Origin: Brevundimonas sp. MF30-B
GTDB lineage: Bacteria > Pseudomonadota > Alphaproteobacteria > Caulobacterales > Caulobacteraceae
Length of the DNA stretch: 64,000 nucleotides
Direction of reading: 5' to 3'
Assembly (NCBI RefSeq): GCF_004683885.1
Contig: NZ_CP038440.1
Location: forward strand, 1,212,001 to 1,276,000
The notes under the pieces were generated by a model, which saw only the letters and a program-made list of their open reading frames with translations, was not told where the DNA came from and did no database searches. The translations under genes and the position numbers were made by a program. Positions 56,841 to 64,000 of the stretch are shown in pieces. Numbering within the stretch: the stretch's first letter is position 1; every line of letters starts with the position of its first letter.

Positions 56841-58112
56841 TCAGCGGGGCCGCAGGGTCGCGGCGATCCGTTCATTGGCGATCAAGGCGGCGACGCCTGT
56901 CAGGGCGCTTGCGATGGGGACGACAAGCAGGCCCAGCCCTAGGGTGTTCGCTAGGCCATCAGCCGCCGCCGCGTCGCTGACGGCCCCCACGATGACGGGA
57001 CCAAGTGCTGGACCGACGAGGCCGGAGCCGATCATCATCAGGCTGGTGGCCAAGGCCTGTTTGCCGGGCCCCGCGACTAGGTGCGCCGCGCCGAAGGCCC
57101 AGGGCAGCAGCAGGGCGAACGAAAACATCGTCGGCACGAACAGTACGATCGACATCCAGCCGGTCGGCGCAAACAGGGCTGCGGCGGTCGTTACGGCTGA
57201 GATCAGGAACAGCCAACCCGGCGGGCCGATGATCCGGCCTCGCCCAGAGCGCACGGCCCGATCGAAGCCCCGCCCGCCCAAGAGTGCGCCGATCACCCCG
57301 AGCCCGCCTTGCAGCAGGCCGAAGGACAGGCCCACCTCGCCGGCCGTGAAGCCGTGGGTGCGGATCAGGAAGGGGGCGGAGAAGGCGTAGAAGGGCGCCG
57401 AGGCGAAGCCGATCATGAGGGCCGCCACAAACAGCCAGCGGAAGCCCGGCGCCGTCATCAGGCTCAGAGCATCTCGGACGAAGGGGGTTCGATCCGCCTC
57501 GGTGCGCGGCCGGGGCGGCGTGGGCCGGATGATCAGAGCGGCGAGCACGAAGGCGAGACCACCGAGGGCGCCGGCGCCGACGAGGGCCGTGCGCCAGCCC
57601 ACGGTGTCGGCCATGGCGCCGCCGGCGGCGAAGCCGACCATGGTGCCCAGCGGGATGCCCATTGAAAACAGTCCGAGCGCCAGGCCGCGCCGTTCGGGCC
57701 GGACCTGACGCGCGATCAGGGCATGCCCCGCCGGCATGCCGCCCGCCTCGCCGAACGCCACGCCGAACCGGGTCAGGGCCAAGACGAGGAAGCTTGCTGC
57801 CAGCCCGCCCAAGGCAGTCATGGCGCTCCAGACCAGAAGACACCCCAGCAGCACCAGCCGCGGCGACCCGCGGTCGGCCATCCGCGCCAGCGGCAGCGAC
57901 AGCAGGGTGTAACAGACTGCGAAGGCCGCTCCGGTCAACAGGCCGATCTGGGTGTCGCTGAGCCCCACGTCGGTTTTGATCGCCTCGGCGAGGATGAAGG
58001 GCAGGATGCGGTCGATCTGGCTTATGGCGCTGATCAGCAGCAAAGCCGCCAGCAGCGCCCAGAGCCTCCATCCGCTGACATAGGCGGGCGCGGGGATGTC
58101 GACTGCGGTCAT
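56841..58112 (-). CDS. MFS transporter
   Basis: A 423-residue, about 12-helix major facilitator protein. The conserved motif between helices 2 and 3 is LPLARMADRGSPRLVL, and helix 4 has LALTRFGVAFGEAGGMPAGH, the pattern of the spinster-like (MFS_1) exporters. The start ATG 58112 overlaps the stop of the SDR upstream as ATGA, so it is translationally coupled to that gene. With the AraC gene at 59193 it forms a likely small detoxification or catabolic operon. A strong AAGGAG followed by ATG at 56814, just after its stop, has no recognisable coding region behind it. Confidence 0.92.
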   Translation of the reverse strand: MTAVDIPAPAYVSGWRLWALLAALLLISAISQIDRILPFILAEAIKTDVGLSDTQIGLLTGAAFAVCYTLLSLPLARMADRGSPRLVLLGCLLVWSAMTALGGLAASFLVLALTRFGVAFGEAGGMPAGHALIARQVRPERRGLALGLFSMGIPLGTMVGFAAGGAMADTVGWRTALVGAGALGGLAFVLAALIIRPTPPRPRTEADRTPFVRDALSLMTAPGFRWLFVAALMIGFASAPFYAFSAPFLIRTHGFTAGEVGLSFGLLQGGLGVIGALLGGRGFDRAVRSGRGRIIGPPGWLFLISAVTTAAALFAPTGWMSIVLFVPTMFSFALLLPWAFGAAHLVAGPGKQALATSLMMIGSGLVGPALGPVIVGAVSDAAAADGLANTLGLGLLVVPIASALTGVAALIANERIAATLRPR

Positions 58113-59032
58113 CGGCCGGCCTCGAAATGCACGCCGGTGAGGGCCTCTGATATATCCCACAGTCGTCGGCAGGCGGCCTCGTCAAAGGCCGGAGCCGGAA
58201 CACGGGCCTCCGCAGGGAACCCGCTCAGCTCCGCCCGGCCGTCGGGGCCATAGTACACCCCGCCCTGCGCCTGCGGCGCCGTCGCGGCGAACAGGGCAGG
58301 CAGGGCGCCTTGCGGCACCGGCTGGAACAGGAACCACAGCAGGCCGCGCATCATGCGCCGAACACCGCTGGCGCCGCCCGGCGTGTTGTAGAGCAGCCCC
58401 GTGCGGGAGATGCCGGGATGGACCGGGATGCTGGTCAGACCCCAGCCCTCGGCCAGGCTGCGACGCTGTAGCTCCAGCCCGAACATCAGGCACGCCAGCT
58501 TGGATTGGGAATAGGCGGGCATGGGCCGATAGTCGGTCTGTTGCAGGTCGGCGAAATCGATCTTGCCGCCCCGCGCCGCGATGCTGGACAGGGTCACAAC
58601 TCGCGCCTGTTCTGCGTTGACCAGCAACGGCAGCAGCAGGCCGGTCAGGGCGAAATGCGCCAGGTGATTGGTGCCGAACTGGAGCTCGAAGCCGTCGGTG
58701 GTTTCCATCCGGCGCGGCGGCGTCATGACTCCGGCATTGTTGACCAACAGGTGGAGCACTTCGGTCTGGTCGCGCAGCCGGGCGGCCAAGGCGGAAACCG
58801 AGGCCAGGCTGCCGAGATCCACCGCCTCGAACCGCAGGATTGCGTTCGGAATCTCGGCCCTGATCCTGGCGAGCGCCTCGGCCCCGGTCTCTGGGTTCCG
58901 GCTGGCCACGATCACCTGGGCTCCGGCGCGGGCCAGTTCCCGGGCGGTCTCGAAGCCCAGTCCGGCCGAGCCGGTGACGAGGGCGGTTTTGCCGGTCTGG
59001 GGCGGTATGTCTGAGGCGGTCCATCGGGTCAT
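58109..59032 (-). CDS. Short-chain dehydrogenase (retinol dehydrogenase-like)
   Basis: A 307-residue SDR of the WWOX/retinol-dehydrogenase-like type: TGSAGLGFETARELA, VASRNPETGAEAL, LLVNNAGVMTPP, LQFGTNHLAHFALTG, LSSIAARGG with Ser, and YSQSKLACLMF. The first glycine motif lacks one Gly (TGSAGLGFE), usual for this subgroup. It overlaps the MFS gene by 4 bases and diverges from the AraC gene at 59193 (160-base gap). Likely acts on a hydrophobic alcohol or aldehyde. Confidence 0.92.
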   Translation of the reverse strand: MTRWTASDIPPQTGKTALVTGSAGLGFETARELARAGAQVIVASRNPETGAEALARIRAEIPNAILRFEAVDLGSLASVSALAARLRDQTEVLHLLVNNAGVMTPPRRMETTDGFELQFGTNHLAHFALTGLLLPLLVNAEQARVVTLSSIAARGGKIDFADLQQTDYRPMPAYSQSKLACLMFGLELQRRSLAEGWGLTSIPVHPGISRTGLLYNTPGGASGVRRMMRGLLWFLFQPVPQGALPALFAATAPQAQGGVYYGPDGRAELSGFPAEARVPAPAFDEAACRRLWDISEALTGVHFEAGR

Positions 59033-59192
59033 GGCGGAGCTCCGTCTGAGGGGAATTTCGAGGACCTCAGGGTGAGCCGCATCCCGGAAAAGCGAATGTC
59101 GGATGCGCCGCGTTTCTTGCCCAAAACTCCAGCCCGCCTTGTGGGGCCGAGCTCAAGGGCTTAGCCCTTGCAGTCATGGAATGGAGGGTTCG

Positions 59193-60125
59193 ATGACCAG
59201 CCGACTGACCGACGCCATCTCAGGAATCCTCGACCGTCATGGGATCGAGAACGGCGCACTGGAAACCGCGGTGCCGGGACTGCGGCTGATCCGGACCTAT
59301 GGCGTCGTACCGCCGCGGCACATGACCTACCGCCCGTCTCTATGCCTAATCGCCCAGGCGGCCAAACGGGTGATGGTCGGCGACAGCACCCTGACCTACG
59401 GCCACATGCAGTCGCTGGTGATCACGGTCGAGGTCCCGGTTCTCAGCGAGATCATCGACGCAACGCCGGAGAAGCCGTTCATCGGTGCGACTTTGGCGCT
59501 CGACCCCGACATCATCCTCGACGTCGTCACCCGCATGGACAGGGCGAAGCTGCCGGGCGGCCCCGCAGGCTTGGGCCTCGTGGTCGAGGAGGTGGACGAG
59601 CGGATCGCAGCCGCCATGATCCGCCTGATCGAACTGGTGGAGCAACCCGAAGCGGTCGAGATCCTCCATCCCGGCGTCATGCGCGAGATCACCTATTGGC
59701 TGATGACCGGCCGGGCTGCGGCGAACGTCACCCGCATGGTTCTGCCAGATGGTCCGCCCCAGCGCATCGCCGTGGCCATCCACCATCTGCGCGACCATTT
59801 CGACGCGCCGCTCAGCGTTGGCGACCTGGCGAATCTCGCCGGCATGAGCCCGTCAGCCTTTCATCAGCATTTCAAGGCTCTGACGTCGATGTCCCCGCTT
59901 CAGTATCAGAAGCACCTGCGTCTTCTGGATGCGCGGAGGCGCATGCTGACCGAAGGAGAACGCGCGGGCTCGGCGGCCTTTTCGGTTGGGTATGAGAGCG
60001 TTTCCCAATTCAGCCGTGAGTACGCCCGCATGTTCGGCGATCCGCCCCATCGTGAGACGAAGCGGGCGCGGATGAAGCTGTCAGGTGCTCGTTCTGGCTC
60101 GATAGCGGTCGCTGAGGTGATCTAG
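59193..60125 (+). CDS. AraC-family regulator (second copy)
   Basis: A 310-residue AraC_N/AraC regulator, paralog of the one at 54838: MTYRPSLCLIAQAAKRVMVG parallels YKPSLCIIAQGRKAVEVG, and MSPSAFHQHFKALTSMSPLQ with YESVSQFSREYARMFG parallels its HTH pair. GGAGG lies 7 bases before ATG 59193; longer readings to 59103 lack family support. It diverges from the SDR-MFS pair, which it probably activates or represses. Followed by a 205-base gap in which I see no gene. Confidence 0.92.
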   Translation: MTSRLTDAISGILDRHGIENGALETAVPGLRLIRTYGVVPPRHMTYRPSLCLIAQAAKRVMVGDSTLTYGHMQSLVITVEVPVLSEIIDATPEKPFIGATLALDPDIILDVVTRMDRAKLPGGPAGLGLVVEEVDERIAAAMIRLIELVEQPEAVEILHPGVMREITYWLMTGRAAANVTRMVLPDGPPQRIAVAIHHLRDHFDAPLSVGDLANLAGMSPSAFHQHFKALTSMSPLQYQKHLRLLDARRRMLTEGERAGSAAFSVGYESVSQFSREYARMFGDPPHRETKRARMKLSGARSGSIAVAEVI

Positions 60126-60342
60126 AAGCGCGGCAGGCATCCGAATGTCCGGTATCGGTGTGCAGGGCGACGTCCGTTCCTGGCGCTGAACGGCTATTTG
60201 GAGCTTAGCCAACAGCCATGGCGGCTTGGAATCTCAAACGACGCTGGACCGCCGGTCGGCACGCGGCATGCCTTAATATCGTCGCTTAAAGCTTGGCCAT
60301 ATTCGTCGCGGGCCGTAGGCCGCTTGGTGAATGAGGGAAGTC

Positions 60343-61653
60343 ATGGCGTCGCGTTTCATCGGCAGGCGGGGTGGGCTGGCTGCGGCCTTGCTGTTGCTCT
60401 CGGCCACGGGCGTCGCCGCCCGGTCGCAGCCGGAGGTCGTGCCGGCCGTGGCGGCCTTTGAGCAGGCCCGATCCCTGTGCGAGGCGGACGGCGGGCGTGC
60501 CTGGGGCGTCAGTCTGTGCGGGCCGATGCTGATCGCCGATCCCGCGACTCGCCGCGTGATCGCTGACATGGACGGGCTCGAGACGCCGCTGGAGCGTGAG
60601 GGGGCGGTCTTCCGAGGGCATCTGCCGGACGACGTGCCGATCGCCAACACAGCTGTGCGCTGGAACGGCCGCGCCTGGACCATGCTGGTCGCTCCCTTGC
60701 CGGAGGATGAGCCCGGGCGGTCCGTCCTGCTGATGCATGAGGCCTGGCACCGGATTCAGGACCAGATCGGTCTAAAAGCGCTGAACTCTGATCAGCCCCA
60801 GCTGGCGACAGAGTATGGACGGGTTTCGTTACGTCTGGAACTGCGGGCGCTGGCGGCGGCGCTGGGCGCGACCGACCCGGCCGCTCGCCGGGTAGCGGTG
60901 GAGGACGCCCTGACTTTCCGCGCCTGGCGCCATGCCCGCTTTCCCGAGGCGCAGGCCGCCGAGAACGCCATGGAACGGCATGAGGGGCTGGCCGAATACA
61001 CCGGCCGTCTTCTGTCGCGCGACGAGGCCATGATTCCGCATCTGGCGGAGCATTTGGGCAAGGGGGATCGGGTCCGCGAGTACGCTCGCTCCTTCGCCTA
61101 TTATACCGGGCCGGCCTACGGTCTGCTGCTGGACGCGGCGGCGGCGGACTGGAAGGCGTCATGGGACCGGCGTGAGGGCCTGCCGCGCTTGCTGGCTCAG
61201 GCGCTGAACCTGGAGGTCGCCTCTGACGATATGACGTTCGCAGCGCGCGGGGTGGCCTATGGATCGGCGACGATCCAGGCCGAGGAGGCGGCGCGGGCGT
61301 TGGAGCAGGCGACGCGTGTCGCGAGCCTGAGAGCCGGGCTGGTGGACGGTCCTGTACTGGTTGCGCCGGTCACCGGCGCGAGCTTCAGCTTCGATCCCAA
61401 CACGGTGACTCCTCTGCCGCCCGAGGGGACCGTCTATGGCGTAATTCGCGCCGCAGCCGACTGGGGCGTACTGACGGTCGAGAAGGACGGGCTTCTGTCG
61501 ACTGAGTGGTCGCGCTTGACCGTGACGCATACCGGGGCTGCTCAAACGGACGAGGGCCTGAAGGGAGAGGGCTGGACGCTGACGCTCAAGCCAGAATGGC
61601 GACTAACGCCGGGGCCGCGTGACGGCGACTGGACGATCGAGCGGCGTCCCTGA
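60343..61653 (+). CDS. Putative secreted zinc metalloprotein with HExxH motif
   Basis: A 436-residue protein that I do not assign to a family. Signal peptide (GGLAAALLLLSATGVAARSQ) implies export. Residues 132-136 read HEAWH inside LLMHEAWHRIQDQIG, the zinc protease motif HExxH, and about 75 residues later HEGLAEYTGRLL offers a third ligand, an arrangement seen in gluzincins. The ends are a beta-rich region near 340-436. There is no known protease family match by eye. ATG 60343 is preceded by GAGGGAAG; ATG 60331 would add four residues. Alternative: a non-catalytic substrate-binding protein with a chance HExxH. Confidence 0.72.
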   Translation: MASRFIGRRGGLAAALLLLSATGVAARSQPEVVPAVAAFEQARSLCEADGGRAWGVSLCGPMLIADPATRRVIADMDGLETPLEREGAVFRGHLPDDVPIANTAVRWNGRAWTMLVAPLPEDEPGRSVLLMHEAWHRIQDQIGLKALNSDQPQLATEYGRVSLRLELRALAAALGATDPAARRVAVEDALTFRAWRHARFPEAQAAENAMERHEGLAEYTGRLLSRDEAMIPHLAEHLGKGDRVREYARSFAYYTGPAYGLLLDAAAADWKASWDRREGLPRLLAQALNLEVASDDMTFAARGVAYGSATIQAEEAARALEQATRVASLRAGLVDGPVLVAPVTGASFSFDPNTVTPLPPEGTVYGVIRAAADWGVLTVEKDGLLSTEWSRLTVTHTGAAQTDEGLKGEGWTLTLKPEWRLTPGPRDGDWTIERRP

Positions 61654-61677
61654 TCCGATAGTTCTATGGACAACTGG

Positions 61678-61872
61678 TTACCGTCGACCCCTTCGGTCGA
61701 TTACGGCCATGGTTTCCCCGCCTCCAAACGGCCTAGTCATCGTCTTGCCGAAGGTCGTCTTCCGGGGCGCGGGACAATGACCGCTGCTAGCGCCAGCGCC
61801 GCCGAGCAAGGAGCCGAGCGATAGCAGTCCGCCGGCTAAGGCGGCGATGGCGATCAGGCTGTCGGTGTTCAT
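61678..61872 (-). CDS. Small membrane-anchored protein, hypothetical
   Basis: Possible 64-residue protein starting MNTDSLIAIAALAGGLLSLG: one hydrophobic, Gly-rich segment, then a polar tail with one Cys and several Arg/Lys. The ribosome-binding site (GGATCG) is weak. It lies downstream of the HEPN remnant on the same strand, and its start overlaps the frame-corrected 3' end of that remnant. It could be a real small protein or just open sequence. Confidence 0.35.
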   Translation of the reverse strand: MNTDSLIAIAALAGGLLSLGSLLGGAGASSGHCPAPRKTTFGKTMTRPFGGGETMAVIDRRGRR

Positions 61873-61899
61873 GATGATCGATCCAGGTCGAGGCCGGTG

Positions 61900-62283
61900 C
61901 TTCTGCACTAGCCTGTAGGCGCCGCAACCGGCGTTCACAGCTTGCCTGGACCAAACTCGGAAGGCGGCGCGCGCCGTTCATGAGCCAGGCGAGATCATCC
62001 GAGCTGAGATCGTACTGATCGAATAGCGCGCCTCAACATAGGCGCGCTTCAGCATCTCGAACTTGGGCCGGTCGGAACGCTGCTCGCGAGGCCAGGCGGC
62101 GACCAGAGACTTGTCCATGGCTTCGGCTTGCGAGCGCAGGAACTTGAAGTTCTTGTCCATGGCGTGATCGACCGACCCGTGGAGCACGATGTCGGGCGTG
62201 GCGAAGGCTTGGCGGTTCGCCTTGATCAGGGTGTCCGCGACCGACGAACCGTTACATGGGAAGGAGTGTCGGGCCGCCGACAT
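61900..62283 (-). pseudogene. Frameshifted HEPN-domain protein remnant
   Basis: The reading frame from ATG 62283 ends in RSQAEAMDKSLVAAWPRE and EMLKRAYVEARYS, the C-terminal block of HEPN-domain proteins (in intact members followed by S-x-x-YEIT-x-EELAWL). Here the frame continues ISTISARMISPGS and stops at 61978, but moving by one base at about 62018-62026 restores DQYDLSSDDLAWLM, matching the family. A single-base deletion thus broke the gene. No nucleotidyltransferase domain is seen. Either a decaying gene or a sequence error. Intact relatives are often fused to or paired with minimal nucleotidyltransferases. Confidence 0.65.
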
Positions 62284-62317
62284 AGGAGCCGACAGGCGTC
62301 GAGGGCGTTGGCTGGCG

Positions 62318-64000
62318 ATGATGTCCTCAATCGCCTTTGTCGGCGCCGGCCCCACCACCCTCTATGCCCTGAAGGCCTTGCTTCGCGCCCCGGTGCGGGG
62401 CGTGGGAGTGACGGTGTTCGAAGCCGAGGCGGAGCCCGGTGTCGGCAGCCCCTATCGGGCCGGCTGGAACGGGCCGTCGATGTTGTCGAACATCGCCAGC
62501 GCCGAGATCCCGCCGGTGACCGAAACCCTGCTGGCCTGGCTGCAGGGCCGCGCCGACGCCGAGCTTCGCGACCTGGGGGTCGAGGCGGCAGACCTCAGCG
62601 ACCGGACCTTCGTGCCGCGTGTGGCGCTGGGTCGGTATTTCCGCGACCAGTTCGAGCGGGTGGTCGACCAGTTGCGCTCGGCAGGAGCTTGCGTCGATGT
62701 GCGCGCCGGCCGGCGGGTGGACGATGTGGCCATCCGGGGCGAGGGCGTAGAGCTGAGATGGTCCGGCGCGACCGGCGCCGAGACAGGCCGGTTCGATCAT
62801 GTGGTGCTGGCCACCGGCCACCAATGGCCCTCGAAGCAGGAGTCGCGGCCGGGTTATTTCACCAGCCCCTGGCCGGCCGCCACGCTGGCCGCGCTGCCGC
62901 CGACCAAGGTGGGCGTGCGCGGCTCGTCCCTGACCGCCATTGACGCGGCGATCGCCGTGGCCGGCGCACACGGGGCCTTCACGCGTGGGGCTGACGGCCG
63001 CATCAAGTACGAACCGGCGGCAGGCACGGAGGGGCTGCGCATCACCCTGATGTCGCGCAAGGGCCTGCTGCCCGAGGCCGACTTCTACTTCCCCCTGCCG
63101 CATCCGCCGCTGACGATCTGCACGCCCCAGGCCATTGCCGGGGTGATCGAGGCGGGCGGCGTGGATCTGCTGGACCGGGCGTTCGACCTCTTCCGCCGGG
63201 AAATGGCGGCGGTCGATCCGGCCTATGTGGCGGCCGTCGGCCTGCAACGCGGGGATCTGGAAGCCTTCGGCGAGGCCTATTTCGCCGATCGCATGGCGAC
63301 CGATCCCTTCGTCTGGGCCGCCACCAATCTGGCCGAGGCGCAGGCCAACCATCAGACGCGGTTCACCGTGCCTTGGCGCGACGCGCTGCTGCGGCTGCAT
63401 GAGGTGATGGCGTCGATCACGCCCCATCTGGACAAGGTGCAGTTCGACCGGTTCAGCCGGCATCTCAAGCCGGTCTTCGTCGACGCCTATGGGGCGGCGC
63501 CGCATGAGTCCGTCGAGCGGATGCTGGCCCTGCATCGCGCCGGTAAGCTGGAGGTCCTGGCCCTGGGCGACGACCACATGGTCGACACCCGACGGCCGGA
63601 AGGGGGCGCACGCCTGACCCGTCGCGGGATCAGTCGGTCTTTTCCTGTCTTCATCGAGGGCACCGGCCAGAGGATACTCGGCGCGATCCAGTTTCCCTTC
63701 CTATCCCTGATCGAGCAGGGCGTGGTTCGCGACGCCGGCGCAGCCCAGGACGCCGAGAGTGACAAGGTCGAGGGCGCACGCGGCGTGGAGATCGACGACC
63801 ATTTCAGCCTGGTCGCGGACGGTCTGACGCCCGACCGGCTGTTCTGCCTGAGCCTGCCCTTCATCCTCGGCCGCCACCCCTTCGCCCAGGGGCTGACCAG
63901 TTCGCATGAGATGGGCGAGATCGTCGGGCGGCGTCTGGCCGTGGTCGCGGCGCGGTCCGCCGAGGCGGCGCACCCGCCGGTCGACAGGCTGCAGGCCGTC
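62318..64000 (+). CDS. FAD/NAD(P)-binding oxidoreductase, runs off the right edge
   Basis: At least 561 residues remain open to the window end. The Rossmann start SSIAFVGAGPTTLYALKAL with GxGPT is that of the FAD-NAD(P)-binding family (NAD_binding_9), followed by GVGSPYRAGWNGPSMLSNIA and a second nucleotide motif VVLATGHQWPS. Such proteins are usually flavin monooxygenase-like or siderophore-related hydroxylases, but substrate is unknown. Start ATG 62318 or 62321, with weak GAGGGCG upstream. It begins 34 bases from the HEPN remnant on the opposite strand. The 3' end is not in the window. Confidence 0.85.
   Translation, partial: MMSSIAFVGAGPTTLYALKALLRAPVRGVGVTVFEAEAEPGVGSPYRAGWNGPSMLSNIASAEIPPVTETLLAWLQGRADAELRDLGVEAADLSDRTFVPRVALGRYFRDQFERVVDQLRSAGACVDVRAGRRVDDVAIRGEGVELRWSGATGAETGRFDHVVLATGHQWPSKQESRPGYFTSPWPAATLAALPPTKVGVRGSSLTAIDAAIAVAGAHGAFTRGADGRIKYEPAAGTEGLRITLMSRKGLLPEADFYFPLPHPPLTICTPQAIAGVIEAGGVDLLDRAFDLFRREMAAVDPAYVAAVGLQRGDLEAFGEAYFADRMATDPFVWAATNLAEAQANHQTRFTVPWRDALLRLHEVMASITPHLDKVQFDRFSRHLKPVFVDAYGAAPHESVERMLALHRAGKLEVLALGDDHMVDTRRPEGGARLTRRGISRSFPVFIEGTGQRILGAIQFPFLSLIEQGVVRDAGAAQDAESDKVEGARGVEIDDHFSLVADGLTPDRLFCLSLPFILGRHPFAQGLTSSHEMGEIVGRRLAVVAARSAEAAHPPVDRLQAV

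Overview
The window is a gene-dense, high-GC chromosome segment with short intergenic gaps and many 1-26 base overlaps between neighbours. The gene set (TatABC next to rnhA, qmcA-nfeD, glnB-glnA, a Tat-exported S9 peptidase, TonB receptor, phhA, a DUF3297 protein) fits an alphaproteobacterium of the Caulobacterales, most likely Brevundimonas. The GyrA sequence, with Ala and Met at the two main quinolone positions, agrees with that. The genus call is an inference from gene content, not a computed placement. No rRNA, CRISPR array, intact insertion sequence, prophage or replication origin was seen.

0-21.8 kb is mostly core metabolism: an S9 oligopeptidase cut by the left edge, a small S1 protease, an acyl-CoA dehydrogenase, cytochrome b561 and the threonylcarbamoyl-AMP synthase, 3-hydroxybutyrate dehydrogenase, YaaA, a GlcD-type FAD oxidase, a Nudix enzyme, the qmcA-nfeD membrane pair, RNase HI, the tatABC operon, then glnB-glnA with nnrD diverging, a sugar dehydrogenase lipoprotein with a DUF2231 membrane protein, and katG. 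Clear hairpin terminators follow tatC/glnA, glnB and katG.

21.8-44.5 kb holds exported hydrolases (a TolB-propeller amidohydrolase, an M28 peptidase, a PafA-like phosphatase), three tandem small exported proteins that look like diverged paralogs, tRNA-Leu(UAA), and housekeeping genes (pyk, sodC, gyrA, coaD, two tandem periplasmic cyclophilins, a ppx/gppA phosphatase, phhA, an HNH protein).

44.5-64 kb is more accessory. It holds a MarR regulator diverging from a serine beta-lactamase-like gene broken by one amber codon, with a perfect AT-rich palindrome between them; a double winged-helix regulator diverging from a trimeric autotransporter that has a collagen-like segment; a purple-acid-phosphatase-like enzyme overlapping a TonB receptor; two mirror-image AraC/short-chain-dehydrogenase modules; a putative HExxH metalloprotein; a frameshifted HEPN-domain remnant; and an FAD/NAD(P)-binding protein that runs off the right edge. 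The best candidates for new biology are the autotransporter locus, the three-paralog secreted cluster and the HExxH protein.
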